Below, piece after piece: positions 1 to 10,428 of a stretch of DNA of 64,000 nucleotides. A program made the position numbers and the translations under genes. Position 1 is the first letter of the stretch. Every line of letters starts with the position of its first letter. The notes beneath the pieces are model-generated. The model worked only from the letters and a program-made list of their open reading frames with translations. It ran no database searches and had not been told where the DNA came from. The DNA is from Streptomyces sp. NBC_01232 (GTDB lineage Bacteria; Actinomycetota; Actinomycetes; Streptomycetales; Streptomycetaceae). The stretch is taken from the NCBI RefSeq assembly GCF_035989885.1, contig NZ_CP108518.1:4889001-4953000 (forward strand). Reading direction: 5' to 3'.

Positions 1-1849
1 GGTCGGCGCCCTCACCTCGGCCGCCTACCGGTTCCGCTCCCGCCCCTTCGACCTCGTCTCCTCCCCGAGCGTGTGCGAGCACTGCGCGGGCGGCTGCGCG
101 ACCCGCACCGACCACCGCCGGGGCAAGGTGCTGCGCCGCCTCGCCGCCGAGGACCCCGAGGTCAACGAGGAGTGGATCTGCGACAAGGGCCGCTTCGGGT
201 TCCGCTACGCGCAGCGCCCGGACCGGCTGACGACCCCGCTGGTGCGCAGCGCCGCCGGGGTCCTGGAGCCGGCGAGCTGGCCCGAGGCCCTGGAGGCCGC
301 GGCGAACGGACTCGCCGCCGCGCGCGGCCGGGCCGGAGTGCTCACCGGCGGCAGGCTCACCGTCGAGGACGCCTACGCGTACGCCAAGTTCGCGCGGGTC
401 GTGCTCGACACCAACGACATCGACTTCCGGGCCCGCGTGCACAGCGCCGAGGAGGCCGAGTTCCTGGCCTCGGAGGTCGCCGGATACGGGGTCGACCTCG
501 GAGGGCCGTGGCTCTCGTACACCGCCCTGGAGGCGGCGCCGGCGGTACTGCTCCTCGGCATCGAGGCGGAGGAGGAGGCCCCCGGCGTCTTCCTGCGGCT
601 GCGCAAGGCCCACCGCAAGCACAAGCAGCGGACCTTCTCCGTCGCCCCCTTCGCCACCCGCGGCCTGGCCAAGGCCGGCGGCACCCTGCTCGCCGCCGCC
701 CCCGGCACCGAGCCCGAGTGGCTCGACGCGCTGGCGTCCCGGACCGGCCTGGAGACCGGGGGCGCCGAAGCCGCCGACGCGCTGCGCCTGCCCGGCGCGG
801 TCATCCTCGTCGGGGAGCGCCTCGCCGGGGTGCCGGGCGCGCTGACCGCCGCCGTACGGGCCGCGGGCGTCACCGGGGCCACCCTGGTGTGGATCCCGCG
901 CCGGGCCGGAGAGCGGGCCGCCATCGAGGCGGGAGCGCTGCCGTCCCTGCTGCCGGGCGGCCGTCCGGCCACCGACCCGCGGGCCCGCGACGAGGTCGCC
1001 ACCGCCTGGGGCCTGGACGAACTCCCGCACCGGTACGGCCGCGACACCGGCCAGATCGTCGAGGCCGCGGCGACCCGGGAGCTCTCGGCCCTGCTGGTCG
1101 CGGGCGTCGAGGTCACCGACCTGCCGGACCCGGCCCGCGCGCGGACCGCCCTCCAGGAGGCCTTCGTGGTCTCCCTGGAACTGCGGCCCAGCGAGGTCAC
1201 CGACCACGCGGACGTGGTCCTCCCGGTCGCCGCGGTGGCCGAGAAGGCGGGCGCGTTCATCAACTGGGAGGGCAGGGTCCGGCCGTTCGAGGCCGCGCTC
1301 AAGCCCGACCAGATGACCCGCCGGCTCGCCCCGGCCGACGCCCGCGTGCTGCACATGCTGGCCGACGCCGCCGACCGGCCGATCGCGCTGCCCGACGTAC
1401 ACGCCGTACGCCGGGAGATCGACCGGCTCGGCCCGTGGGCCGGGGAGCGGGCCGCCGCGCAGAGCGCGGACACCGCGGTGCTGCCCCGGCCGGGCACCGG
1501 TGAGGCGGTCCTCGCGGGCCACCGGCTCCTCCTGGACCTCGGCCGGCTGCAGGAGGGCGACGACGCGCTGGCCGGCACCCGCCACGAGGCGAGCGCCCGG
1601 CTGTCGGCCGCCACGGCCGCCGAGACCGGCGTCAAGGACGGCGACGTCCTCGCGGTCACCGGCCCGGCCGGCTCCGTGGAACTCCCGCTCCGGATCACCG
1701 AGATGCCCGACCGCGTGGTCTGGCTCCCGCTGAACTCCACCGGCTCCGGCGTCCTCGCCGACGCCGGCGCCCGCCCGGGCACCCTCGTACGCATCGGCCC
1801 GGCGACCCCGGCCGGCGCAGGCGACACCACTGCGGAGGTGGGCGCGTGA
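1..1849 (+). CDS. nuoG: NADH-quinone oxidoreductase subunit G (5' truncated by window)
   Basis: Iron-sulfur/molybdopterin-type subunit of the NADH module of respiratory complex I, on the cytoplasmic arm. The frame is open from base 2 and has no start in the window, so the N-terminal 2Fe-2S ferredoxin part lies upstream. Visible early on is a CEHC-x3-GC motif with a later Cys (WICDKGRFGFRY), the 4Fe-4S site that opens the molybdopterin-oxidoreductase-like domain. The C-terminal part fits the molydopterin dinucleotide-binding fold. The stop overlaps the nuoH GTG by 4 bp (GTGA), so the two are translationally coupled. The GTG at 71 is internal, not a start, because conserved coding continues upstream of it. 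Confidence 0.95.
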   Translation, partial: VGALTSAAYRFRSRPFDLVSSPSVCEHCAGGCATRTDHRRGKVLRRLAAEDPEVNEEWICDKGRFGFRYAQRPDRLTTPLVRSAAGVLEPASWPEALEAAANGLAAARGRAGVLTGGRLTVEDAYAYAKFARVVLDTNDIDFRARVHSAEEAEFLASEVAGYGVDLGGPWLSYTALEAAPAVLLLGIEAEEEAPGVFLRLRKAHRKHKQRTFSVAPFATRGLAKAGGTLLAAAPGTEPEWLDALASRTGLETGGAEAADALRLPGAVILVGERLAGVPGALTAAVRAAGVTGATLVWIPRRAGERAAIEAGALPSLLPGGRPATDPRARDEVATAWGLDELPHRYGRDTGQIVEAAATRELSALLVAGVEVTDLPDPARARTALQEAFVVSLELRPSEVTDHADVVLPVAAVAEKAGAFINWEGRVRPFEAALKPDQMTRRLAPADARVLHMLADAADRPIALPDVHAVRREIDRLGPWAGERAAAQSADTAVLPRPGTGEAVLAGHRLLLDLGRLQEGDDALAGTRHEASARLSAATAAETGVKDGDVLAVTGPAGSVELPLRITEMPDRVVWLPLNSTGSGVLADAGARPGTLVRIGPATPAGAGDTTAEVGA

Positions 1850-3198
1850 ACACCGTTCAACTCGCTGCCGAGGACCTGTCACTGTTCGGCAAGGACGTCT
1901 GGTGGCTCGTCCTCCTCAAGGCGGTGTTCTGCTTCGCGTTCCTGATGGTGACGGTGCTCTTCTCCATCGTGTGGGAGCGCAAGGTCGTCGCCTGGATGCA
2001 GCTGCGCATCGGCCCGAACCGGCACGGCCCCTGGGGCATGCTCCAGTCGCTCGCCGACGGCGTGAAGCTGATGCTCAAGGAAGACCTGATCGTCAAGCGG
2101 GCCGACAAGGTGGTCTACGTCCTGGCCCCGATCATCGCGGCGATCCCGGCCTTCATGGCCATCGCGGTGATCCCGTTCGGGCCGGCCGGCAACGAGGTCT
2201 CCATCTTCGGCCAGCGCACCACGATGCAGCTGACCGACCTGCCCATCGCGATGCTCTACATCCTCGCGGTGGCCTCGGTCGGCATCTACGGCATCGTGCT
2301 GGCGGGCTGGTCCTCCGGCTCCACCTATCCGCTCCTCGGCGGCCTGCGCTCCTGCGCGCAGATGATCTCCTACGAGATCGCGATGGGCGCGGCCTTCGCC
2401 TCGGTCTTCCTCTACTCCGGGTCGATGTCGACCTCGGCGATCGTCGAGGCCCAGGCGGACCGCTGGTTCATCGTCCTGCTGCCGGTGTCCTTCATCATCT
2501 ACGTCATCACGATGGTCGGCGAGACGAACCGCGCCCCCTTCGACATGCCGGAGTCCGAGGGCGACCTGGTCGGCGGCTTCAACACCGAGTACTCGTCCAT
2601 CAAGTTCGCGCTGTTCATGCTGGCGGAGTACGTCAACATGGTCACCGTCTCGGCGGTCTCGGTCACCCTCTTCCTCGGCGGCTGGCGGGCCCCGTACCCG
2701 ATCAGCACCTTCTGGGAGGGCGCGAACCACGGCTGGTGGCCGATGCTCTGGTTCGTCCTCAAGGTGCAGCTGCTGCTGTTCTTCTTCATCTGGCTGCGCG
2801 GCACGCTGCCACGCGTGCGCTACGACCAGCTGATGAAGCTCGGCTGGAAGGTCCTGATCCCGGTCTCGGTGGTCTGGCTGATGCTGGTGGCCACCGTCCG
2901 GGCGCTGCGCAACGAGGCGTACGACTTCAGCGAGATCGTCCTGTACGTCGGCGGCGCCGTCGTGGCGATCCTGCTCCTCTCCTTCGTCGCGGACGTCTTC
3001 CGCGACAAGCGGGAGAAGGCGGCGGCCGCGGAGGCCGTGCACGATGCCGAGCCCTTCGACCCGCTGGCGGGCGGATTCCCCGTACCGCCCAAGCCCGGCC
3101 AGCACCTGGCACCCGTACCGCGCAGGCGGTCCCGCAGCGAGCGGGAGCTGATTGTCAGTGGCGGGACGAATACTGACAGTGACCGAGAGGAGGCTTGA
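1846..3198 (+). CDS. nuoH: NADH-quinone oxidoreductase subunit H
   Basis: Membrane subunit of complex I that forms the quinone-entry chamber between the peripheral and membrane arms. It has 450 aa with a multi-spanning hydrophobic core. The family signature ETNRAPFD lies at residues 226-233, followed by the acidic loop [17 protein letters not shown]. The last roughly 60 residues are hydrophilic and basic, a C-terminal extension common in actinobacterial NuoH. The GTG start overlaps the nuoG stop. A paralogue without the long tail (nuoH2, 322 aa) lies at 32992. Confidence 0.97.
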   Translation: [450 protein letters not shown]

Positions 3199-3201
3199 GA
3201 G

Positions 3202-3825
3202 ATGTCCGACGAGAAGTGGCAGAACCCGGTGGCGGGCTTCGGCGTGACCTTCAAGGCCATGTTCAAGAAGCGCCTCACCGAGCAGTACCCGGAGCAGCAG
3301 AAGACGACCGCACCGCGCTTCCACGGACGGCATCAGCTCAACCGGCACCCCGACGGTCTGGAGAAGTGCATCGGGTGCGAGCTGTGTGCCTGGGCCTGTC
3401 CCGCCGACGCGATCTACGTGGAGGGCGCGGACAACACCGAGGAGGAGCGCTACTCCCCGGGTGAGCGGTACGGCCGCGTCTACCAGATCAACTACGCCCG
3501 CTGCATCCTGTGCGGGCTGTGCGTCGAGGCGTGCCCGACGAGGGCGCTGACCATGACGAACGAGTTCGAACTGGCCGACTCCAGCCGCGAATCGCTCATC
3601 TACACCAAGGAGCAGCTGCTGTCCGGCCTGACCGAGGGCATGGTCGAGGCACCGCACTCGATCTTCCCCGGCATGGACGACACCGACTACTACCGCGGAC
3701 TGGTGACCGGGGCCGCCCCGGGCACGGTCCGGCAAGTGGCCGTCTCGAAGGGCGAAGTCGCCCCGGAGAAGGCCGCGGAGGAAGCCGCCCCCGAGAACGG
3801 GCAGTCCGAGGAGGTGGACGCATGA
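3202..3825 (+). CDS. nuoI: NADH-quinone oxidoreductase subunit I
   Basis: Two-4Fe-4S ferredoxin-like subunit that carries electrons toward cluster N2 in complex I. It has 207 aa. The two CxxCxxCxxxCP motifs are visible: C56, C59, C62, C66 ([12 protein letters not shown]) and C101, C104, C107, C111 ([12 protein letters not shown]). The C-terminal ~50 residues are Ala/Glu-rich. The ATG follows a GGAGG about 11 nt upstream. The stop overlaps the nuoJ start (ATGA). Confidence 0.97.
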   Translation: MSDEKWQNPVAGFGVTFKAMFKKRLTEQYPEQQKTTAPRFHGRHQLNRHPDGLEKCIGCELCAWACPADAIYVEGADNTEEERYSPGERYGRVYQINYARCILCGLCVEACPTRALTMTNEFELADSSRESLIYTKEQLLSGLTEGMVEAPHSIFPGMDDTDYYRGLVTGAAPGTVRQVAVSKGEVAPEKAAEEAAPENGQSEEVDA

Positions 3826-4628
3826 GCGTCGTCGCCGCCTCCATGACCTCCACGGGCGAGGCCGTCCAGTTCTGGATCCTCGGCTCGGTCGCCGTCATCG
3901 GCGCCCTGGCCACGATCCTGATGAAGAAGGCCGTGCACAGCGCCCTCAGCCTGGCCGGGACCATGATCATCCTGGCCGTCTTCTACCTCGCCAACGGGGC
4001 GTACTTCCTGGGCGTCGTCCAGGTCATCGTCTACACCGGCGCGATCATGATGCTCTTCCTCTTCGTGGTCATGCTCGTCGGCGTCACCGCCGCCGACTCC
4101 CTGAAGGAGACCATCAAGGGACAGCGCTGGATGGCCCTCCTGTGCGGGCTCGGCTTCGGCACCCTGCTGATCGCCGGCATCGCCAACGCCGGGCTCACCC
4201 ACTTCAACGGGCTCGGCCGGGTCAATTCCGGCGGGCACGTCGAGGGCCTGGCGCAGCTGATCTTCACCAAGTACGTCTTCGCCTTCGAGATCACCGGCGC
4301 GCTGCTGATCACCGCGGCCGTCGGCGCGATGGTGCTCACCCACCGCGAGCGCACCGAACGGGCCGCCACCCAGCGCGAGCTCGCCGAGAAGCGGGTCCGC
4401 GAGGGCGTCCAGCTCCCGCCGCTCCCCGCGCCCGGCGTCTACGCCCGGCACAACGCGGTGGACGTCGCCGGTCTGCTGCCGGACGGCACCCCGTCCGAGC
4501 TGACCGTCAACAGGACGCTGCGCGCCCGGGGCCAGATCCGGGACGTCTCCAGCGAGGCGCTCGACGACCTCAAGGCGCTGGAGCAGGCCTCCTCGGAGCG
4601 CCTCGGCCGTGAGGAGGCCTCGAAGTGA
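3822..4628 (+). CDS. nuoJ: NADH-quinone oxidoreductase subunit J
   Basis: Membrane-arm subunit of complex I, 268 aa, with about five transmembrane helices in the first ~165 residues and a long hydrophilic tail. The start is the ATG overlapping the nuoI stop by 4 bp; the open frame extends further upstream, but that part is out-of-frame nuoI. The [15 protein letters not shown] helix is typical of NuoJ. It is coupled by another 4-bp overlap to nuoK. Confidence 0.95.
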   Translation: MSVVAASMTSTGEAVQFWILGSVAVIGALATILMKKAVHSALSLAGTMIILAVFYLANGAYFLGVVQVIVYTGAIMMLFLFVVMLVGVTAADSLKETIKGQRWMALLCGLGFGTLLIAGIANAGLTHFNGLGRVNSGGHVEGLAQLIFTKYVFAFEITGALLITAAVGAMVLTHRERTERAATQRELAEKRVREGVQLPPLPAPGVYARHNAVDVAGLLPDGTPSELTVNRTLRARGQIRDVSSEALDDLKALEQASSERLGREEASK

Positions 4629-4924
4629 ATCCGGTCAACTACCTGTACCTGGCGGCCCTGCTGTTCACCATCGGGGCCACCGGGGTCCTGATCCGCAAGA
4701 ACGCGATCGTGCTGTTCATGTGCGTCGAGCTGATGCTCAACGCCTGCAACCTCGCCTTCGTCGCGTTCTCCCGGATGCACGGCAACCTCGACGGCCAGAT
4801 CATCGCGTTCTTCACGATGGTCGTCGCCGCCGCGGAGGTCGTGGTGGGCCTGGCGATCATCGTGTCGCTGTTCCGTACCCGCCACTCGGCCTCGGTCGAC
4901 GACGCCAGCCTGATGAAGCTGTAA
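4625..4924 (+). CDS. nuoK: NADH-quinone oxidoreductase subunit K
   Basis: Small proton-translocating membrane subunit (99 aa, three helices), homologous to MrpC. The conserved glutamates in the membrane are visible in MCVELMLN and in AAAEVVVGL. The GTG start overlaps the nuoJ stop. Length is normal for the family. Confidence 0.96.
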   Translation: MNPVNYLYLAALLFTIGATGVLIRKNAIVLFMCVELMLNACNLAFVAFSRMHGNLDGQIIAFFTMVVAAAEVVVGLAIIVSLFRTRHSASVDDASLMKL

Positions 4925-4933
4925 GGGGTCGCT

Positions 4934-6853
4934 GTGGAGAACCTGATTGCGCTGCTGGTGGCAGCGCCCCTGCTCGGAGCGGTGGTGCTGCTGTGCGGCG
5001 GCCGGCGCCTCGACAAAGCCGGTCACTGGATCGGCACCCTGCTCGCGGCCGTCTCCTTCGGGATCGGCGTCGCACTGTTCGCCGACATGCTGGGGCGCAC
5101 GGCCGACGACCGGACCCTGACCCAGAACCTGTACACCTGGATCCCCGTCGAGGGCTTCCAGGCGGACATGGCCTTCCAGCTGGACCAGCTGTCGATGACC
5201 TTCGTCCTGCTGATCTCCGGGGTGGGCACGCTCATCCACGTGTACTCGATCGGGTACATGGAGCACGACGAGCGCCGCCGCCGCTTCTTCGGCTACCTGA
5301 ACCTGTTCGTCGCGGCGATGCTGCTGCTGGTCATCGCCGACAACTACCTGCTGCTCTACTTCGGCTGGGAGGGCGTCGGCCTCGCCTCGTACCTCCTGAT
5401 CGGCTTCTGGCAGCACAAGCCCAGCGCGGCCACGGCCGCGAAGAAGGCCTTCCTGGTCAACCGCGTCGGCGACATCGGCCTGTCGATCGCGATCATGCTG
5501 ATGTTCACGACCTTCGGGACCTTCGCCTTCGAGCCGGTGCTGGCCTCCGTCGGCGAGACCTCGGAGGGCACGCTGACGGCGATCGGCCTGATGCTGCTGC
5601 TGGCCGCCTGCGGCAAGTCGGCGCAGGTCCCGCTGCAGTCCTGGCTCGGGGACGCGATGGAGGGCCCGACCCCGGTCTCGGCCCTGATCCACGCGGCCAC
5701 CATGGTGACGGCCGGTGTGTATCTGATCGTCCGCTCGGCCGCCATCTTCAACGGGGCGCCGGACGCACAACTGGTGGTCACCGTCGTGGGCGCGGTCACG
5801 CTCCTCTTCGGTGCGATCGTCGGTTGCGCGAAGGACGACATCAAGAAGGCCCTGGCGGGCTCGACGATGTCGCAGATCGGCTACATGATCCTCGCCGCGG
5901 GCCTCGGCCCCATCGGCTACGTCTTCGCGATCATGCACCTGGTGACGCACGGTTTCTTCAAGGCAGGCCTCTTCCTCGGCGCGGGTTCCGTGATGCACGG
6001 GATGAACGACGAGGTCGACATGCGCAAGTACGGCGCCCTGCGGAAGTACATGCCGGTCACCTTCGTCACCTTCGGCCTCGGGTACCTGGCCATCATCGGC
6101 TTCCCGGGCCTGTCGGGCTTCTTCTCCAAGGACATGATCATCGAGGCGGCCTTCGCGAAGGGCGGCACCGAGGGCTGGATCCTCGGCGGGGTGACCCTGC
6201 TGGGCGCCGGCATCACCGCCTTCTACATGACCCGCGTCATGCTCCTCACCTTCTTCGGCGAGAAGCGCTGGCAGCCGACGGTGTCCGACAGCGGCTCCGC
6301 CGCGGGCGAGGGCCACATGCCGCACCCGCACGAGTCCCCGAAGTCCATGACGATCCCGATGGTCATCCTGGCCTTCGGCTCGGTCTTCGCCGGCGGCTTC
6401 TTCGAGATCGGCGACCGCTTCCTGAAGTGGCTGGAGCCCGTCACCGGTTACGAACACGGCCACCCGCCGGTCAGCGCCATGACGATCACCGCGGCCACCA
6501 TGGTCGTCCTCCTCATCGGCGTCGCCATCGCCTGGGCGATGTACGGCAGGAAGCCCGTCCCGGTCGTCGCCCCGCGCGGCTCGATCCTCACCCGGGCGGC
6601 CCGCAAGGACCTCTACCAGGACGACTTCAACCACGTCGTGCTGGTGCGCGGCGGGGAGCACCTGACCCGCTCGCTCGTGTACCTCGACCACAGCGTGGTC
6701 GACGGGGTGGTCAACGGGACGGCCGCCTCGGTCGGCGGACTCTCGGGCCGCCTGCGCAAGCTGCAGAACGGCTACGCCCGCAGCTACGCGGTCTCGATGT
6801 TCGGGGGCACGGTGGTCCTGATCGCCGCGACCCTGCTGATGAGGGCGGTGTGA
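4934..6853 (+). CDS. nuoL: NADH-quinone oxidoreductase subunit L
   Basis: Antiporter-like proton-pumping subunit at the distal end of the membrane arm. It has 639 aa. The Mrp/NuoL core includes [16 protein letters not shown], then [20 protein letters not shown] and the broken-helix region [15 protein letters not shown]. The C-terminus carries the lateral amphipathic helix and a final anchor. A GTG start follows nuoK after 9 bp. The paralogue nuoL2 is at 35532. Confidence 0.97.
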   Translation: MENLIALLVAAPLLGAVVLLCGGRRLDKAGHWIGTLLAAVSFGIGVALFADMLGRTADDRTLTQNLYTWIPVEGFQADMAFQLDQLSMTFVLLISGVGTLIHVYSIGYMEHDERRRRFFGYLNLFVAAMLLLVIADNYLLLYFGWEGVGLASYLLIGFWQHKPSAATAAKKAFLVNRVGDIGLSIAIMLMFTTFGTFAFEPVLASVGETSEGTLTAIGLMLLLAACGKSAQVPLQSWLGDAMEGPTPVSALIHAATMVTAGVYLIVRSAAIFNGAPDAQLVVTVVGAVTLLFGAIVGCAKDDIKKALAGSTMSQIGYMILAAGLGPIGYVFAIMHLVTHGFFKAGLFLGAGSVMHGMNDEVDMRKYGALRKYMPVTFVTFGLGYLAIIGFPGLSGFFSKDMIIEAAFAKGGTEGWILGGVTLLGAGITAFYMTRVMLLTFFGEKRWQPTVSDSGSAAGEGHMPHPHESPKSMTIPMVILAFGSVFAGGFFEIGDRFLKWLEPVTGYEHGHPPVSAMTITAATMVVLLIGVAIAWAMYGRKPVPVVAPRGSILTRAARKDLYQDDFNHVVLVRGGEHLTRSLVYLDHSVVDGVVNGTAASVGGLSGRLRKLQNGYARSYAVSMFGGTVVLIAATLLMRAV

Positions 6854-6854
6854 G

Positions 6855-8447
6855 ATGAATTTCCCGCTTCTGACGGTGACGGCCGCGGTCCCCGCGGTCG
6901 GTGCGATCCTGACGGCGGCCGTCCCGGCCGCCCGCAGGACCGCCGCCAAGTGGCTCGCGCTGCTGTTCTCGCTGGCGACACTGGCCCTGGCCGTGCTCGT
7001 CGCGGTCCGCTTCGACCCCAGCGGCGACCGCTACCAGCTCACCGAATCCCGCTCCTGGATCGCCGACTTCGGCGTCCGCTACGAGCTGGGCGTCGACGGG
7101 ATCGGGGTGGTGCTCATCGGGCTCACCGCGCTGCTGATCCCCTTCGTCATCGCGGCCGGCTGGCACGACGCGGACCCGCTGGAGACCAAGAGCTCCCGGT
7201 GGCGGCCGACGCAGGGCTTCTTCGCCCTGATCCTGATGGTCGAGGCGATGGTGATCATCTCCTTCGAGGCCACCGACGTCTTCCTCTTCTACATCTTCTT
7301 CGAAGCCATGCTCATCCCGATGTACTTCCTCATCGGCGGCTTCGGGGACCGGGCCCACGGCGGCTCCGACGAGAACGCGGCCACGCAGCGCTCCTACGCG
7401 GCGGTCAAGTTCCTCCTCTACAACCTGGTCGGCGGCCTGATCATGCTGGCGGCCGTCATCGGTCTCTACGTGGTCGCCGGGAACTTCTCGCTCCAGGAGA
7501 TCACCGCCGCTCGGGCCGCGGGCACGCTCGACATGTCGACCAACACCGAGCGGCTGCTGTTCCTCGGCTTCTTCTTCGCCTTCGCGGTGAAGGCCCCGCT
7601 ATGGCCGCTGCACACCTGGCTGCCGAACGCGATGGGCGAGTCCACCGCCCCGGTCGCCGTACTGATCACCGCGGTCGTCGACAAGGTCGGCACCTTCGCG
7701 ATGCTCCGCTTCTGCCTCGGGCTCTTCCCCGACGCCAGCAAGTGGGCCACGCCCGTGATCCTGGTCCTGGCCCTGATCAGCATCATCTACGGCGCGCTGG
7801 TCGCGGTCGGCCAGCGGGACATCAAGCGGCTGGTCGCCTACGCCTCGATCTCGCACTTCGGCTTCATCATCCTTGGCATCTTCGCGATGACCTCCCAGGG
7901 CCAGTCCGGCGCCACCCTCTACATGGTCAACCACGGCCTGTCGACGGCGGCGCTGATGCTGGTGGCCGGCTTCCTGATCTCGCGGCGCGGCTCGCGGCTC
8001 ATCGCCGACTACGGAGGCGTCCAGAAGGTGGCCCCGGTCCTCGCCGGCACCTTCCTGATCGGCGGCCTCGCCACCCTCTCGCTGCCGGGCCTCGCGCCCT
8101 TCGTCAGTGAATTCCTGGTCCTGGTCGGCACGTTCGCCCGGTACCCGGTCGTCGGCATCATCGCCACCGTCGGCATCGTGCTGGCCGCGCTCTACACGCT
8201 GGTGCTCTACCAGCGCACGATGACCGGCCCCGTGAAGGAGGAGGTCCGCACCATGCCGGACCTGCGCCTGCGGGAGGTGCTGGTGGTCGCCCCGCTGATC
8301 GCGCTGCTGATCGGGCTGGGCGTATACCCGAAGGTGCTCACCGACATCGTCAATCCGGCGGTGGAGCACACCATGTCGGACGTGAAGCAGACCGACCCGA
8401 AGCCCGAGGTCGACGTCGAAGCCAAGAACGGGGAGGCGGCGAAGTGA
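6855..8447 (+). CDS. nuoM: NADH-quinone oxidoreductase subunit M
   Basis: Antiporter-like proton-pumping subunit of complex I, 530 aa with about 14 transmembrane helices. Family hallmarks are FYIFFEAMLIPMYFLIGGFG (with the key membrane Glu), KAPLWPLHTWLPNAMGESTAP and IKRLVAYASISHFGFI. The ATG begins 1 bp after the nuoL stop. The C-terminus overlaps nuoN by 4 bp. Confidence 0.97.
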   Translation: MNFPLLTVTAAVPAVGAILTAAVPAARRTAAKWLALLFSLATLALAVLVAVRFDPSGDRYQLTESRSWIADFGVRYELGVDGIGVVLIGLTALLIPFVIAAGWHDADPLETKSSRWRPTQGFFALILMVEAMVIISFEATDVFLFYIFFEAMLIPMYFLIGGFGDRAHGGSDENAATQRSYAAVKFLLYNLVGGLIMLAAVIGLYVVAGNFSLQEITAARAAGTLDMSTNTERLLFLGFFFAFAVKAPLWPLHTWLPNAMGESTAPVAVLITAVVDKVGTFAMLRFCLGLFPDASKWATPVILVLALISIIYGALVAVGQRDIKRLVAYASISHFGFIILGIFAMTSQGQSGATLYMVNHGLSTAALMLVAGFLISRRGSRLIADYGGVQKVAPVLAGTFLIGGLATLSLPGLAPFVSEFLVLVGTFARYPVVGIIATVGIVLAALYTLVLYQRTMTGPVKEEVRTMPDLRLREVLVVAPLIALLIGLGVYPKVLTDIVNPAVEHTMSDVKQTDPKPEVDVEAKNGEAAK

Positions 8448-10099
8448 GCACACTGACTTCCGCCCACAGCCTGTGGACACTGGCGGCCGAGGTACCGGCC
8501 GACCGGATCCCGGCACCGACCATCGAGTACGCACAGCTCGCGCCCACGCTGATCGTGGTGGGCGCGGCGGTCCTCGGGATCCTGGTCGAGGCCTTCGTGC
8601 CCCGCAAGTCCCGTTACTACGTGCAGATCTTCCTCACCGTCGCCGCGCTGGCCTCGGCCTTCGCCGCGGTCGTCGGCCTCGCGGCCGGCGGGTACGGGTC
8701 CACCAAGGCCCACATCGCCGCGATGGGCGCCATCGCGGTGGACGGGCCGGCGCTTTTCCTGCAGGGCACCATCCTGCTGGCCTCGGTCGTGGCGGTCTTC
8801 ACCTTCGCCGAGCGGCGCCTGGACCCCGCGGCGCACGGCAACCGGGTGGACTCCTTCGCCGCCCAGGCGGCGTCCGTACCGGGCAGCGACAGCGAGAAGG
8901 CCGCCGTCAAGGCGGGCTTCACCACCACCGAGGTCTTCCCGCTGGCCCTGTTCGCGATCGCCGGCATGCTGATCTTCCCGGCGGCCAACGACCTGCTGAC
9001 GCTGTTCATCGCCCTCGAGGTGTTCTCCCTCCCGCTGTACCTGCTCTGCGCCCTCGCCCGCCGCCAGCGGCTGATGTCGCAGGAGGCCGCGGTGAAGTAC
9101 TTCCTGCTGGGCGCCTTCTCCTCCGCCTTCCTCCTCTTCGGCATCGCGCTGCTCTACGGGTACGCGGGCTCGGTCTCGTACGCGACGATCGCCGACGTGG
9201 TCGACGGCACGGTCGGGAAGATCGACCCGGCGCTGGCCTCCACCATGGGCAACGACGCACTGCTGCTGATCGGCGGAGCGCTGATCCTGATGGGCCTGCT
9301 CTTCAAGGTCGGCGCGGTCCCCTTCCACATGTGGACCCCGGACGTCTACCAGGGCGCCCCGACCCCGATCACCGGATTCATGGCGGCGGCGACGAAGGTG
9401 GCCGCCTTCGGCGCCCTCCTGCGGCTCCTCTACGTGGTCCTGCCGGGACTGCGCTGGGACTGGCGTCCGGTGATGTGGGCGGTGGCCATCGTCACGATGC
9501 TGGCGGGCGCGGTGATCGCCGTGACCCAGACGGACGTCAAGCGACTGCTGGCGTACTCCTCCATCGCGCACGCGGGCTTCATCCTGGCCGGTGTGATCGC
9601 GACCTCGGCGGAAGGGGTCCAGTCGGTCCTCTTCTACCTGGGCGCCTACTCCTTCGTGACGATCGGCGCCTTCGCGGTGGTCACGCTGGTGCGGGACGCG
9701 GGAGGCGAGGCGACACACCTGTCCAAGTGGGCGGGTCTCGGCCGGCGTTCACCGCTGACGGCGGCCGTCTTCGCGGTGTTCCTGCTCGCTTTCGCGGGCA
9801 TCCCGCTGACCTCGGGCTTCACCGGCAAGTTCGCCGTGTTCAAGGCGGCGGCGGAGAGCGGCGCCGGGGTGCTGGTCGTGATCGGTGTCATCTCGTCCGC
9901 GATCGCCGCGTTCTTCTACATCCGGGTGATCGTCCTGATGTTCTTCAGCGAGCCGAAGGCCGACGGCCCGACGGTGGCCGTCCCCTCGCCGCTGACGATG
10001 ACCACCATCGCGGTGGGCGTCGCGGTCACCCTGGTGCTGGGCCTGGCGCCGCAGTACTTCCTGGACCTGGCGGGGCAGGCGAGCACCTTCGTCCGCTGA
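8444..10099 (+). CDS. nuoN: NADH-quinone oxidoreductase subunit N
   Basis: Third antiporter-like proton-pumping subunit of complex I, 551 aa. Motifs include FIALEVFSLPLYLLCALAR, KVGAVPFHMWTPDVYQGAPT and VKRLLAYSSIAHAGFIL. It is the last gene of the operon and is followed within 15 bp by a strong hairpin. The GTG start overlaps nuoM. Confidence 0.97.
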   Translation: MSTLTSAHSLWTLAAEVPADRIPAPTIEYAQLAPTLIVVGAAVLGILVEAFVPRKSRYYVQIFLTVAALASAFAAVVGLAAGGYGSTKAHIAAMGAIAVDGPALFLQGTILLASVVAVFTFAERRLDPAAHGNRVDSFAAQAASVPGSDSEKAAVKAGFTTTEVFPLALFAIAGMLIFPAANDLLTLFIALEVFSLPLYLLCALARRQRLMSQEAAVKYFLLGAFSSAFLLFGIALLYGYAGSVSYATIADVVDGTVGKIDPALASTMGNDALLLIGGALILMGLLFKVGAVPFHMWTPDVYQGAPTPITGFMAAATKVAAFGALLRLLYVVLPGLRWDWRPVMWAVAIVTMLAGAVIAVTQTDVKRLLAYSSIAHAGFILAGVIATSAEGVQSVLFYLGAYSFVTIGAFAVVTLVRDAGGEATHLSKWAGLGRRSPLTAAVFAVFLLAFAGIPLTSGFTGKFAVFKAAAESGAGVLVVIGVISSAIAAFFYIRVIVLMFFSEPKADGPTVAVPSPLTMTTIAVGVAVTLVLGLAPQYFLDLAGQASTFVR

Positions 10100-10111
10100 C
10101 CGGTTCGTGCA

Positions 10112-10158
10112 ACGGCCAAGGGCCCGGCCCCCTTCGGGGGACCCGGGCCCGTGGCCGT
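10112..10158 (+). terminator. Terminator of the nuo operon
   Basis: Long GC-rich hairpin directly after nuoN: arm ACGGCCAAGGGCCCGGCC pairs with GGCCCGTGGCCGT around a TTCG-type loop, about 20 pairs with a few mismatches. There is no T-run, as is usual in Streptomyces. Confidence 0.85.
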
Positions 10159-10257
10159 GTGCGGGTCTACTCCTGTAGCCCCTTCGGTTTGATCGCGGTG
10201 ATCGTCCTTATGGGTGAGTCATATGCGCGAGGCACTTGACTGCACTGGGTGGGGCGG

Positions 10258-10428
10258 ACTAGGCCGTCTCTTTCGGATCTTGCCGGGCCCGCGTTGCCCG
10301 GCACCGCACCTCGCTGTGTTGTCGGGGCTCCCGAGTACGTCCAGTACGCGGGGAGCTCCTCCGCCTTGCGATGCACGGCACCGGGCAACGCGGGCTCGGC
10401 CGACAAGATCCGAAAGAGACGGCCTAGT
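10258..10428. mobile_element. Putative MITE with IS5-like CTAG target duplication
   Basis: A 161-bp non-coding insert (10263-10423) flanked by CTAG on both sides (10259-10262 and 10424-10427). The outer 20 bp of its ends are perfect inverted repeats (GCCGTCTCTTTCGGATCTTG). A further inner block (GCCCGCGTTGCCCGG) is also inverted, giving imperfect terminal repeats of about 48 bp. No transposase frame fits. The 4-bp CTAG duplication matches the YTAR target of IS5-group elements, so I infer a non-autonomous derivative of such an IS. The right-hand CTAG contains the TAG stop of the neighbouring minus-strand gene. Confidence 0.75.

Noticed and set aside
10258..10428. Reading the inverted repeat as a simple terminator
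   Set aside because: Flanking CTAG duplications and the length and structure of the ends fit an insertion better, and a strong nuo terminator already lies at 10112.
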